From: Gemmataceae bacterium
GTDB lineage: Bacteria; Planctomycetota; Planctomycetia; Gemmatales; Gemmataceae
Direction: 5' to 3'
Length of the DNA stretch: 64,000 nucleotides
Assembly (NCBI GenBank): GCA_901538445.1
Contig: LR594585.1
Location: 615,668 to 679,667 of the forward strand
A model generated the notes under the pieces. The model was given only the letters and a program-made list of their open reading frames with translations, was not told where the DNA came from and searched no databases. The position numbers and the translations under genes were made by a program. Below are positions 16,423 through 25,589 of the stretch, piece by piece (position 1 is the first letter of the stretch; every line of letters begins with the position of its first letter).

Positions 16423-17675
16423 GGTCAACCGCCAGAAAGAAAGTCAGTCCGCAAATCCGGTAGTTCCCGGTGTGGTGCCGGGCAACGGGTTACGCCGGAA
16501 GGACCCGTAAACTCAAGCCTATTTTATTGTATCAATCGTCGGTTCGACATTAGCCATCGCGTCGCGGTAGCATCGACCACCCGCCAATCGTTACCATTTC
16601 GCGTACAGGGCACGAGCGAGCATGACGTTAAACAGGGACCGCGGCTAGGACCGATTGGGCCACCATGAACGCGAGGAACGCTTTCTGGGCGGCTTCGGCG
16701 GAAGGGAGTCGCATGGGCGCGTTCGCGGGGTGCGTGGTGGGCGCGTGGGTGATGGTGGATTGTAGCGCGGGGTTGAGGGGGCGCAAGAGTTTGTTGATAC
16801 TATGTCGATTCTCACCGTATCGAGCCAAGGTCAGGGCACTGTGTCCAGGGTCGTTGTCCAGCTTTTGATAAGTTTTGGCCTAGAAAACACGGGTGGTCAG
16901 GGGTGGGCAAGGTGGGGGCGGTAAACCTTTTGAAACGTAGAGTGTTGTACTGCTCCTATATATGTGTGTGTTGTGTGTGATCTACTTCTAAGAAAACAAC
17001 CCTGACCACCCCTGACCGCCAAAGGATTTTGAGGCGTCTGCACACGGACCAGTAGCCCTGACCGTCCGTGGCCACTGACCATGACCACGGTCCACGAACT
17101 GGTCGCCGGGCTGATCCGCTAGACTGCCGTTTTGAATCGGTCTGCGTCGGCCAATGAGATGAGGCTAGACATTTCAATGGCTGCTTGATACTTGATTTGA
17201 TCTGGTTGGAGGGATAAGGTTGGCAATACCGCCGGTGGCCTGGTTCAAGGGCGGGCAACCTGACTGCCCCGTGAAAGGGTGGGGTGCGAGACAGAAGCGA
17301 CCTCAAGTTCCTTGCTCTTGTCTGGATATCACTCCGCATCACTGATTACGGAGTGAACGATACTACGCCTGCGTGAACCCATGCTGCACGGCTAACGGCA
17401 CGATGTGCATTTTCGCGTTCTCCAATCGGCTTGCCCGGCCCGAGCCGGACGTCGTGATCCTGAGGGCAGCACGCCGTTCCTCGGGTTTACGCATCCGCTT
17501 GCGGCATTCCCAGAAGATGACCAGATCGCGACCGTCATGCCAACCGCCTCGAGTTTTCACGTCGGGGGAATTTTGGCGCCTCTGCCGAATCTCACATTGA
17601 CTGCGGTTGCATCGTTACGCACAATGTCAACCTGTTCAGACATTTGCCTGTCGGTCCCACCCGGGAGTTCGCCCC
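16423..17675. other. 1.25 kb gap with iteron-like CCTGACCACC repeats
   Basis: There is no convincing gene here. Short frames exist on both strands, but none has good composition. The stretch is lower in GC than its surroundings and includes a TG-rich tract (16960-16980). CCTGACCACC at 17001, CCTGACCGCC at 17011, CCTGACCGTC at 17057, and related ACTGACCATG/ATGACCACGG at 17074-17090 form an iteron-like cluster, and the exact inverted copy GGTGGTCAGG sits at 16892. A small hairpin ACTCCG/CGGAGT lies near 17331-17354. This could be an origin, a packaging site or a late promoter region. Confidence 0.5.
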
Positions 17676-20180
17676 ATGTTCGGGAAATTGACCCGTTTCA
17701 TCACGAAGCTCGGAACGTCGTTCGTGAACTCGTCAGACCGTCGTCGCTTGCGTTCGGTCCTCGGCGTGATGCCTCTCGAGGATCGTACCGTCCCGTCGGC
17801 CATCCCGATCACGGGCCCGAACGGAGGTGCGTGGGTGAAGGTCGACACCTTGACCGTGTCCACCCGCACGAACCAAAATGTCCCGACCGGGGTGACGTCG
17901 AACGTCGTGCTCGACGCAGGGACGATTTACCTGGCGGTGGCGAGCGGTACGGCCCGGATCGCGACCGACGCCACCGGGTTTACCGACGCGGAGTACATCC
18001 GGTATAACAAGAGCACCGGCCCGCAGGACGGGTCGAGTCCCGGGTACGCGTGGAACAACCACGGAGTGCGGATCGCGGGCGTTTCAGGCGGTGGCACCGG
18101 GGGCAACTTCTGGGGCGGGTACCAGGCCGACCACGTGTACCCTGTCCTGGTCGCCGGCCAGGGCGCGAAGGTGACCGGATACTACAGCGACATCCCCGGC
18201 TACTACGGGGACAACTCGGGCACCCTCACCGTGGACCTCTATGCGGAGGTCCCCACGGTTGCTGTCGACGGGGTACTCGACGCCGCGGAGTCGGGGTCCA
18301 CAGGTCTATTCCGGTTCACGCGAACTGGCAGCACCGACCAACCCCTCGTCGTATCGGTTCTCGTAGAGGGCACCGCTACCCCCGGGGTTGACTACCAAAC
18401 CCTTCCCCAAACGATAACGTTCCCAGCAGGTGTTGATTCCGTCGAAGTTCCCGTGATTGCCGTCGACGACAGTCTTGTAGAAGGCTTAGAGACGGTGATG
18501 CTAACGGTGGTACCAAACGAGGGATTCGTTGTCGATGACCATTCGGTTGCCGAAGTACGCATTTCGGACGACGATGGAGACGAAGGTGTTATCTCGGGAA
18601 CGGTGTTTAAAGACAACGACGGCAACGGGATTCGCGACGGGGGCGACCTCGGTTTTCAGGCCGACACTGTCGATTTGCGTGACGAAAGTGGCACCGTTAT
18701 CCGAACGACCGTAACGGATTCGGATGGTCATTACCGCTTTGATGGCCTTCCCGTCGGCACGTACTCAGTGAGATTTGGCCAGCCTTCGCTCACTCGTTTC
18801 ACACTCCGTGGCCAGGGAGTAGACTTAAACAACAGTAGCCAAGCCGACGTTAATGGCTACACAGGACCGATTTCACTTACCAGTGGCAGTTTGGAAAGCA
18901 GATTCATAAACGCTGGGCTCGTTCAACAAGCTGCTCCTCCACGCCCGGATGACCCGAAGTCAATTCTGGTTCACATCAGTTACTCTGACGGCAGCATCCT
19001 TGCCCCTAATGCTCCGTTAAAGGTCGCCAAATGGTCGGAGGCATTTGAAGCGGCAGCCGGACCCAGGAATAGAACCCCACAGGTAAGAGGGCCTGACGGC
19101 GACAAACAGGATTTTATTGATCGCGATCCGGATCGATTCTATATTCGGATTTTTGATGCCAAAAATTGGGGCGCACGAGTTAACAATATTCAAGCGCAAA
19201 TCTCAACTGACAATCTTGTTGGTTACAAACAGTATAATGACAATCCGACCAACGTCTCCCTTGTCCGCATGACGGCTGACGGCTGGGAGGGCTGGTACAC
19301 CTCAGACTCACAAATGCTTGTTTCAAATACAGTCGATGATATATACCAAACCGCTACACTTCAGGCTGACGAGCAGGGGCCATCAACAGTCCATATCAAT
19401 CCTAGCGGCGCCTATGTTTCCGACCGGACACATATTCTCGCACTCGGTGGGACCATCAAGGTTGGGTACGCTGGCCAAGTTCAGACCGCAACAGCAGCGG
19501 TAGCCAAGACACTTAAGCTTCATGTCACCATCCTCCAAAAGCCGAACGACCCGAACGGGGCTCCAAACATTTCACTTGATGACGTTAACGCAAATATCGC
19601 TGAAATGCGAGAGGAGTACGCCCAGGCAGGTATACAAATTGTGCTGGTCGGCAACGATGGCAAGGTGGTTGACGCTGTCGGCAAGAGCCAAATTCAGCCG
19701 GAACCACCTGGTGTAAAGCTCAACAACGGACTTGACGAATACCCCGGCTTTGATGTCAGCACAGGCAAGATCGCCATGACTGCGGAAGAGCAGGCGCTCC
19801 TTGGTTTTGCGGCGTACCGCACCCCGCCAGATGCGAACGGAAACGACGATATCGAAGTTTATTACGTGAACTACCTTAGCTCTGGCTCGAACGGGGAAGC
19901 GTTTGCTGCCTCACTTGTTCCTGATGCCAAATACGCAAATAGCATTGTGCTAGATGGCCACCGGATCTATCATTTAATTGGCCACGAATCCTTGCACGTG
20001 CTATTGAATGCGAAGGGGCATGAGGGTGGCGAAAAGACCCCTTCGGCTACCAGCCGAACCAATCTTCTGGTTGTTGGTGATCAGTCTTTCCGGACAGGCA
20101 ATAGCGTCATTGATTCGCGCAGAATTAGTGATGCACAGGTTGCAGCAATCCTTGCTGCAGGAACGACATTGCTTCAGTAA
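17676..20180 (+). CDS. Secreted planctomycete-type surface protein with Calx-beta, SdrD-B-like and HESLH domains
   Basis: 834 residues, ATG 17676 after GGGAG. The N-terminus is basic and hydrophobic, then PLEDRTVPS, the signature that opens many exported planctomycete proteins. A Calx-beta domain (about residues 195-300, TPGVDYQTLPQTITFPAGVD) and an SdrD B-like domain (about 310-390, SGTVFKDNDGNGIRDGGDLG) follow. Near residue 770, HLIGHESLHVLL is an HExxH zinc-protease motif. Codon use turns AT-rich from about 18300-18500 onward, so the gene looks like a host-type N-terminus joined to foreign sequence. It is plus-strand cargo, probably a lysogenic conversion gene. Confidence 0.82.
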   Translation: MFGKLTRFITKLGTSFVNSSDRRRLRSVLGVMPLEDRTVPSAIPITGPNGGAWVKVDTLTVSTRTNQNVPTGVTSNVVLDAGTIYLAVASGTARIATDATGFTDAEYIRYNKSTGPQDGSSPGYAWNNHGVRIAGVSGGGTGGNFWGGYQADHVYPVLVAGQGAKVTGYYSDIPGYYGDNSGTLTVDLYAEVPTVAVDGVLDAAESGSTGLFRFTRTGSTDQPLVVSVLVEGTATPGVDYQTLPQTITFPAGVDSVEVPVIAVDDSLVEGLETVMLTVVPNEGFVVDDHSVAEVRISDDDGDEGVISGTVFKDNDGNGIRDGGDLGFQADTVDLRDESGTVIRTTVTDSDGHYRFDGLPVGTYSVRFGQPSLTRFTLRGQGVDLNNSSQADVNGYTGPISLTSGSLESRFINAGLVQQAAPPRPDDPKSILVHISYSDGSILAPNAPLKVAKWSEAFEAAAGPRNRTPQVRGPDGDKQDFIDRDPDRFYIRIFDAKNWGARVNNIQAQISTDNLVGYKQYNDNPTNVSLVRMTADGWEGWYTSDSQMLVSNTVDDIYQTATLQADEQGPSTVHINPSGAYVSDRTHILALGGTIKVGYAGQVQTATAAVAKTLKLHVTILQKPNDPNGAPNISLDDVNANIAEMREEYAQAGIQIVLVGNDGKVVDAVGKSQIQPEPPGVKLNNGLDEYPGFDVSTGKIAMTAEEQALLGFAAYRTPPDANGNDDIEVYYVNYLSSGSNGEAFAASLVPDAKYANSIVLDGHRIYHLIGHESLHVLLNAKGHEGGEKTPSATSRTNLLVVGDQSFRTGNSVIDSRRISDAQVAAILAAGTTLLQ

Positions 20181-20254
20181 TCAGTTGCATCTGGAATGAG
20201 TTGTACTCATCAAGCTGGCTGCCGCGGTTTGTTACACGAAACGACGAGGCACCG

Positions 20255-20881
20255 ATGCGCTTCATTATCTCGACAGCAACACTTGTTATTTTGATACTCA
20301 GTCCAGCCCAAGTTGCGGCCCAATCTGATTCACCGGAGCATTCAACGATCAAGCCGCATCCGGATGTGAACCACGTCCGGATGCTTTTGAGTGGCTTCCA
20401 ATTTAAAGATGAACAGTTCCGCCCACTCCTTGAGCTTGAAGAGGCAGTTTTCCCCGCGTTCGAGGCGATTCTTAAGGATGCAAAGAGCGATCCACAACAT
20501 GTGAGACGTGTATTCTTGACCCTAGCGCGAATGAAGTGCGACACGCGGCGGTTCGCCTTGTTGGGTACGAAACGGCTGTCTGATGATGACGAAGGAGTCA
20601 GACGCCTCGCTGCCGCTCTGCTAGAGAAAATAGGGACTGAACGGGACACTCCACCGCTTATCGCTCTGCTCTCTGATGAAGAGGTGACCGTCCAGCACCA
20701 AGCTGCGAAGGCACTGGTTGCTATTGGGGGTACACGCGACCTCATCGCAATGGATGCCTGGCTCAAAAAGGGGACTGGAGGCAACCGTCATGTCGAATCA
20801 TTGCGGCACGTCAAAGAGTGTCGTGATGCACTCGAACTGCGTTTGAATGAGAGCCCCATGCCAAAAAACCTCAAAGACTGA
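20255..20881 (+). CDS. Secreted HEAT-repeat protein
   Basis: 208 residues, ATG 20255. A clear signal peptide (MRFIISTATLVILILSPAQV ending near AQS) precedes alpha-helical HEAT repeats: GVRRLAAALLEKIG and VTVQHQAAKALVAIGG are typical repeat cores. Composition is as AT-rich as the second half of the preceding surface protein, 74 bases upstream and in the same direction, so the two probably form one transferred unit. HEAT repeats bind other proteins. A partner or inhibitor role for the neighbouring HESLH protein is a reasonable guess, not shown. Confidence 0.75.
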   Translation: MRFIISTATLVILILSPAQVAAQSDSPEHSTIKPHPDVNHVRMLLSGFQFKDEQFRPLLELEEAVFPAFEAILKDAKSDPQHVRRVFLTLARMKCDTRRFALLGTKRLSDDDEGVRRLAAALLEKIGTERDTPPLIALLSDEEVTVQHQAAKALVAIGGTRDLIAMDAWLKKGTGGNRHVESLRHVKECRDALELRLNESPMPKNLKD

Positions 20882-21082
20882 TCTGCCGCGCACCAGGTTT
20901 TAGCCGCGCCGTATCGTTTCTTTCACCGCCAGTTACTCTGCGGTATGGTATCAGCGTTGCACTGTTCCTTGAGCACGACCGGCTCGGCATGAACCTGAAG
21001 TTCATTGACGGCGGTGGCGGCAGAGCAAGAGCGAAGCGCGGGCCAAGGCGGTTGCAACGACCCGAGCCCGCCGTAGTGTAAC

Positions 21083-23200
21083 TCAGGCGAACAACTCCCC
21101 CACTTCATACTCCGACATCAGCCGAATGTGAGTATACCCCGGCGTCCTGGTGCCACCCGACCGAGCACGTTTCGACTGGATATTTGGCAAGGCCGCTCTC
21201 AGTCTCACGACGAACCGTTCCAGGTGGTCAATGTTCTCCCGGCCACGCTTCCGACACCATTCAACCCACGCGGTGTAGAGGTCGCGGGTCGCCACAAAGT
21301 CGGCCTCGTCCTCGGTCACTTCGAGTCGCTCGCTGATGAAGCAGCGCATTGGTGATGTAACTGCCTCGGCCTCGTCGCGCAGGTCGGCTGCCGACTCGGG
21401 GACCGTGAACTGTCCCTGGTCCCGGAGCCGCGCCCACCCGGCGGCGGCCCACAGGAGAATGCCTGGGAGTTCGATCAGAAGCTTGTCGAGGAGGTCGACG
21501 TCCTCGACGCCGAGGAACGACCGGGTGAGCCGCAGGATCACCATGCGGCCGAGGAGCGCGCCGGACGAGTCGCCGAGTTGGGGCATCTCGTTGGACAGGA
21601 ACACGAACCGAGTCGGCAACTTCATGGTGAGGCTGTCGGTGTACTTCCGGGGGATGGTCCGATCGTCCTCGCCGCTGATGCTGAGCAGTTCCTCGGTGAT
21701 GGCCACGGCGTCGGTGCGGCCGGACAGGCGAGCGTCGCCAATCATCGCCACCGGCTTCCCGATGAGGTCCTGGAGCCCGAACTGCTCGGCGAGCTTGCCG
21801 AGGGTCGGGGCCGCGACGTTGAGTTCGCCGACCAGCGCCTTGAGGACGCGGCCGATGGTGCCCTTGCCGGCGCGCGGCGGCCCGATGAGTAGCAGCATCT
21901 TGTGCCGCGACGTGTCCGGGGTGATGAGGTAGCCGAACCACTCTTGCAGGCACGCGACGCTCTGGGGGTCGTTGGGCCACAGTTGATCGAGGAAGTGCAG
22001 CCACTGCCGCGGGGGCGGCGCATCGGCCTCGAAGTCGAACGCCACCCGGTTGAAGCTGAAGAACTTCGGGGTGGACCGGGTGAACGCCGAGTCGAGCCCG
22101 GCCACCAGCGACGGCAGGTGGACGAGCCCGTTCTTCGCCGCGACCAGTTCGTCCGCCGGCGGCCCGTCCCCGAGCCAGCACGGGGGGCTCTTGGTGGAGG
22201 GGATGGCCACGAGCCCGCGAACCGCCTGGAGCACGTCGGACACGAGGTTGCGGCTGACGCGGCGCTTGGTCGGGACCTTCTCCTTGTCCTTGGCGTCGGG
22301 CGACTTCTCCGCGTTGTTCGTGTACACCTGGATGCGGGCCAGGTGGGTCCGCATGAACTCGTTCTCGGTCCACGACGACAGCCGCCCGCGCAACTCGTCC
22401 TCGCTGATCTTGGAGTACGCGCCGTCGGACCACACACAGAACTCGCCGGCCCAGTACCGGAGCCGGCACCCGTCCGGGTGGTCGTACCGTTCGAGGAACT
22501 GGCGGGCGAGTTTGTACGGGTCGTCGTCCTCGACACCGATCGTGGTGGTCGCGGCGGCACGCGCTGGTTGGTCGCCGTCACCGGGGTCGTCGCCGGCCGC
22601 ACCGGTCCCTTGGCCCTCCGACGGCGGGCGCGGGGGCGCGGGGGGCGAGCCGGTAGGGGCGACCGGGCCGGCGGGCGGGAACGACGGGGCGAGCGGACCG
22701 AGCAGCCCGGGGATGATGAGGTCCGCGGGGTGCGGGCCAGATCGGGTGGCGGCAGCGGCGACGGCTGCGTGCGGGTTCGCGGCGTCGCGCAACCACCCGC
22801 GGGCGTTGTTGGCGTCGGCCCGGCTCATCGCGTCGCGGCACTTCTTCCGCAGTTCCGACTCGGACCACGGGGGCGAGCACCGCGGGTTGTAGTGGGCCGC
22901 GAGGATCTCGAACCCGGCGTCCTCGCCGAGGTCGAACCCCCAACAGACGACGCGGGCCGCGCGCATGGCGGCGGCCGAGCCCCGGGAACCCTGGATCGCT
23001 TCGGGAAGCGTCGCCAGGTACTCAATGCACCGCTGGACTACGCTCTCCTCGGTCGAACAGGCGCGGGTCGTCTCGGGACACGCGGCGAGGGGTTCGACCC
23101 TGGCCCGCGGTTTCCACTCGCCCGTCGGGCTGGTGCTGTTCAGCAGATTCCGCACCTCCTGGGGGAGCGGCGGGAGGGGCGTCGGGGGCTCGCCATCCAT
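21083..23200 (-). CDS. D5-like SF3 replicative helicase with PriCT-like N-terminus
   Basis: 705 residues from ATG 23200, with AGAGGTG six bases upstream. Residues 50-130 look like a primase C-terminal (PriCT) helical module (RVVCWGFDLGEDAGFEILAA). After a Pro-rich linker come the D5 N-like segment and the SF3 ATPase: Walker A GPPRAGKGTIG (about residue 437), AMIGDARLSG (Walker B area), and FVFLSNEMPQLGDSSGALLG (motif C/arginine-finger area). It unwinds the phage origin. The gene begins 179 bases inside the primase gene in another frame. Confidence 0.9.
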   Translation of the reverse strand: MDGEPPTPLPPLPQEVRNLLNSTSPTGEWKPRARVEPLAACPETTRACSTEESVVQRCIEYLATLPEAIQGSRGSAAAMRAARVVCWGFDLGEDAGFEILAAHYNPRCSPPWSESELRKKCRDAMSRADANNARGWLRDAANPHAAVAAAATRSGPHPADLIIPGLLGPLAPSFPPAGPVAPTGSPPAPPRPPSEGQGTGAAGDDPGDGDQPARAAATTTIGVEDDDPYKLARQFLERYDHPDGCRLRYWAGEFCVWSDGAYSKISEDELRGRLSSWTENEFMRTHLARIQVYTNNAEKSPDAKDKEKVPTKRRVSRNLVSDVLQAVRGLVAIPSTKSPPCWLGDGPPADELVAAKNGLVHLPSLVAGLDSAFTRSTPKFFSFNRVAFDFEADAPPPRQWLHFLDQLWPNDPQSVACLQEWFGYLITPDTSRHKMLLLIGPPRAGKGTIGRVLKALVGELNVAAPTLGKLAEQFGLQDLIGKPVAMIGDARLSGRTDAVAITEELLSISGEDDRTIPRKYTDSLTMKLPTRFVFLSNEMPQLGDSSGALLGRMVILRLTRSFLGVEDVDLLDKLLIELPGILLWAAAGWARLRDQGQFTVPESAADLRDEAEAVTSPMRCFISERLEVTEDEADFVATRDLYTAWVEWCRKRGRENIDHLERFVVRLRAALPNIQSKRARSGGTRTPGYTHIRLMSEYEVGELFA

Positions 23201-23915
23201 CGGGCACCTCTATGATTCTGGCGAGCCGGTACGGCCGGGGCCGCGTCGCGTCGCCCTTGCGGACAATGGTCCCGGGTACCTTGAGCATCCGGGACGGGGT
23301 GTAGGTGTCGGCGTCGATCGACACCCCGAAACAAGTGAAGCGGTCACTGAGGGTGCGGAGCGTCTCCGCGATCGGGTCGGCCAGCGTCCCCCACGCAGCG
23401 GTGGAGAGCGGGGTGCTGTAGCGGTACACGAGGTGGATCCCGTTCCCGCTGCACATCACGATTGGGGCCGCGAAGCCCATCGCGCGCAGGAACGGCCGGA
23501 CGTACCGGTCGGCGGTCCGCTTCGCGAACACCAGTTCCCGTGCGGTGGTCGGGCACTTCTGGTCGTCGCTGGCCGGGTCGTCGTAGTGCAGGCGGCGCGG
23601 GTCCATGTCCACCATGAGGTAGCGGCGCTCGATGATGTCCTCGTCGTGGGTGAGTCGGAACCCCTTCGGCACGTTCAGCACCACGTTCATCCGCTTCGCC
23701 GCGACCGCCGGGCTGACGGGGTTCGGAACGAAGTACACGCCGGCGGCCTGGCGGGTGAGGGCCAGGGCGTTGCGCGCCATGTCGAGCAGGTGCGCGCCGT
23801 CGAACCAGCCCGAGAAGCACCGGCCCGGCCCGCCCACGTTGAGGGCGCGCAACTCGGTGATCTGCTCGGCGTGGACGAACCGGGCCAGGTCGGCGGCGAT
23901 CGCGGCGGCGTTCAT
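23022..23915 (-). CDS. AEP-superfamily primase (Prim-Pol type)
   Basis: 297 residues, ATG at 23915 overlapping the upstream stop (ATGA). The archaeo-eukaryotic primase catalytic signature is complete: motif I RYLMVDMDPRR (Asp 103 and 105), motif II CSGNGIHLVYR (His 161), and motif III GVSIDADTYTPSRMLKVPGT (Asp 201). It would prime DNA synthesis with the D5-like helicase that follows. The last ~59 codons overlap the helicase start and look like a shadow of that gene, so the functional part probably ends near YRLARIIEVPDG. Confidence 0.88.
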   Translation of the reverse strand: MNAAAIAADLARFVHAEQITELRALNVGGPGRCFSGWFDGAHLLDMARNALALTRQAAGVYFVPNPVSPAVAAKRMNVVLNVPKGFRLTHDEDIIERRYLMVDMDPRRLHYDDPASDDQKCPTTARELVFAKRTADRYVRPFLRAMGFAAPIVMCSGNGIHLVYRYSTPLSTAAWGTLADPIAETLRTLSDRFTCFGVSIDADTYTPSRMLKVPGTIVRKGDATRPRPYRLARIIEVPDGWRAPDAPPAAPPGGAESAEQHQPDGRVETAGQGRTPRRVSRDDPRLFDRGERSPAVH

Positions 23916-24616
23916 GGTGCGGTCCCGGCGAGCGAGGGCGGGAAGCAGTCGTTCCGGTTGGCCAGGGCCTGGCGGACCGCCCCGCCGACCGCGCGCGAGA
24001 AGTCGTTGCGGCGGCCGGTGATCCGCGAGGCGCGGTACGGCTTGGTCCGGGCGAGGGCCGGGGTCGGCTCGATCGTGGCGGAGACCGCGAGGAACCCGCT
24101 CCGGCTGCTGGCCTCGAGCGCGACCCGCAGTGCCCAGCCGTTCCGCAGGTTGTCGAGGACCACGAGCAGGTTCGGCAGCGGGGTCCGCTCGTACAGCGGC
24201 GCGACGTCCTTGGGCACGTCCGCGACCTTCCAGTCCTTGAGGGTCACGGTCACGCTCCGGACGAACCCGCGGTCGAAGTCGCCCGCCTTGCCGAGGCTCC
24301 GGGTCTGGGTCACGTGGCCGAAGGCGTGCCGCCCCCAGTGCATGGCCCACCGGTCGAACAGGATCGCCGCCCGCCGCTCGGGCCGGCACGCGCCGCAGTC
24401 GCACGAGTCGGTGTAGAAGTGCGTGCGCGCCGGGGCGTTCCGCGCCGCCTCCACCTGGAGCCGGACGAACTCGGCCCACGCCTCGAGCTCGGGCCGGCCG
24501 GTGTCCTGGAGCCAGTCCGCGGCGACGAGCCGGGGCGTGTCGTCGCGCGGCGCGAACCGCATCGCGGCGACGAAGCCGGCCCACTCGGTGGACGCAAGGG
24601 GCGAGTCGGTGGTCAC
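23912..24616 (-). CDS. TIGR02996-domain protein with Cys cluster (copy 2)
   Basis: 234 residues. The GTG start at 24616 overlaps the J-domain stop (GTGA), with AGAGGGG upstream. It has the same architecture as the protein at 13556-14245: TIGR02996 (DDTPRLVAADWLQDTGR, then AEFVRLQ), a Cys cluster CDCGAC near residue 80, then DRGFVRSVTV. The C-terminal 120 residues are unlike any family I know. It sits between the J-domain gene and the primase, coupled to both by start/stop overlaps, so it is an early gene, unlike copy 1. Confidence 0.8.
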   Translation of the reverse strand: MTTDSPLASTEWAGFVAAMRFAPRDDTPRLVAADWLQDTGRPELEAWAEFVRLQVEAARNAPARTHFYTDSCDCGACRPERRAAILFDRWAMHWGRHAFGHVTQTRSLGKAGDFDRGFVRSVTVTLKDWKVADVPKDVAPLYERTPLPNLLVVLDNLRNGWALRVALEASSRSGFLAVSATIEPTPALARTKPYRASRITGRRNDFSRAVGGAVRQALANRNDCFPPSLAGTAP

Positions 24617-25218
24617 AGTCCCCTCTCGTTCTTGAATGCCGCGTACGCGTCTTGAACCTCGTGGTAGCGCTCCAGCGCCGCCGCGTCGCCCGGGTTGCGG
24701 TCCGGGTGGTACTGCTTCGAGAGCGATCGGTAACAGTCTTCGATGGTGTTTGTCGGCCAGTGGGTGGCCGCTTGCAGCACCTCCCACCACGGCTTCTTCG
24801 CTCGGGCCGCGGGCAGCGCCTGGAACCCCAGGAACGCCGCGTCCACCATCTCCCCGGTCCCGCGCCGCTCGATGGTCCGGATGCACTCGACGGCGTCGGT
24901 GATCGCCCGCAGGTTGTCCTCGACGCTGGTCCACCGGTCGCAGCACAGGGCCAGATCCTTTCCCTTCCGTGCGAAGTACACCGCCACACCGGGATCATCG
25001 GGCGTGCGGCGGCCGGCGTAGGGCAACCCGTCCTGCCGGCACTCCACGTTGGTGGAGAGGATCACGTTGGTCGCACCGAGCCGCCGCAACTCGGCGAGCA
25101 GGTCGTCGCGGGCGCGGCCGAACGTCGGCGCGGTGAACTTAGGCCGCTGCCGCCGGTGGCTGGCGGTGCGGGACCGGCCCGTGGGCCAGGACAGGGGGAA
25201 TCGCGTGGCGTCGGGCAT
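24613..25218 (-). CDS. J-domain protein
   Basis: 201 residues, ATG at 25218. The C-terminal 60 residues are a J domain with the HPD motif intact (YRSLSKQYHPDRNPGDAA), which would stimulate a host DnaK. The N-terminal 130 residues (TFGRARDDLLAELRRLGATN, GVAVYFARKGKDLALCCDRW) form a conserved block that accompanies J domains in several phage and plasmid proteins. Unlike housekeeping DnaJ, the J domain is C-terminal and there is no Gly/Phe or zinc-finger part. It probably directs the host chaperone to a phage replication protein. Confidence 0.85.
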   Translation of the reverse strand: MPDATRFPLSWPTGRSRTASHRRQRPKFTAPTFGRARDDLLAELRRLGATNVILSTNVECRQDGLPYAGRRTPDDPGVAVYFARKGKDLALCCDRWTSVEDNLRAITDAVECIRTIERRGTGEMVDAAFLGFQALPAARAKKPWWEVLQAATHWPTNTIEDCYRSLSKQYHPDRNPGDAAALERYHEVQDAYAAFKNERGL

Positions 25219-25307
25219 CTCGGCTCCTCGTGCGTGTTGCAATCATCGGATCGGCGGGCGACAATCGGCGCGGTCCCTCACCACACCTCTGGCCCACCTG
25301 GGTTCGC

Positions 25308-25589
25308 ATGCAGACCATCGCCATCAGCCCGAGCGCTTCGCCGATGCGGCACTTCCGCGCCTACCTGTTCGGCCTGCCGCTCGATCACCCCGCGCTCACC
25401 ACCGTGGTCACCTCGCGCGGGTCGGACGTGTACCACTCGCACGCCTGCAGTCACGTGCCCGACCCGCACGTGAAGGGCAACCTCGTGTGGCTGCTCAGCG
25501 TCAACCGGACGCACCGTCCGCGTGCGGTGTGCCGCCCCCTGGTTCTGCCGGCGGACTACCAGCGGCCGACGCACGTGCCGATGGGGTGA
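25308..25589 (+). CDS. Small plus-strand protein, unknown
   Basis: 93 residues, ATG 25308. G/C at third positions is nearly complete through the whole frame, which supports a real gene. It runs against the surrounding minus-strand operon and overlaps the end of the DUF4326 gene by 89 bases tail to tail. The sequence (MRHFRAYLFGLPLDHPALTT, DVYHSHACSHVPDPHVKGN) has several His residues and ends in a short basic region. I see no recognisable domain, nor a strong ribosome binding site. Divergence from the J-domain gene implies a small bidirectional control region at 25219-25307. Confidence 0.65.
   Translation: MQTIAISPSASPMRHFRAYLFGLPLDHPALTTVVTSRGSDVYHSHACSHVPDPHVKGNLVWLLSVNRTHRPRAVCRPLVLPADYQRPTHVPMG

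Noticed and set aside
16628-16828. Minus-strand open frame in the gap upstream of the terminase
   Set aside because: Codon composition is mixed, there is no ribosome binding site, and the protein has no recognisable character.
17363-17600. Overlapping open frames on both strands of the gap before the surface protein
   Set aside because: Neither frame has phage- or host-like third-position composition. They overlap each other and could be remnants at most.
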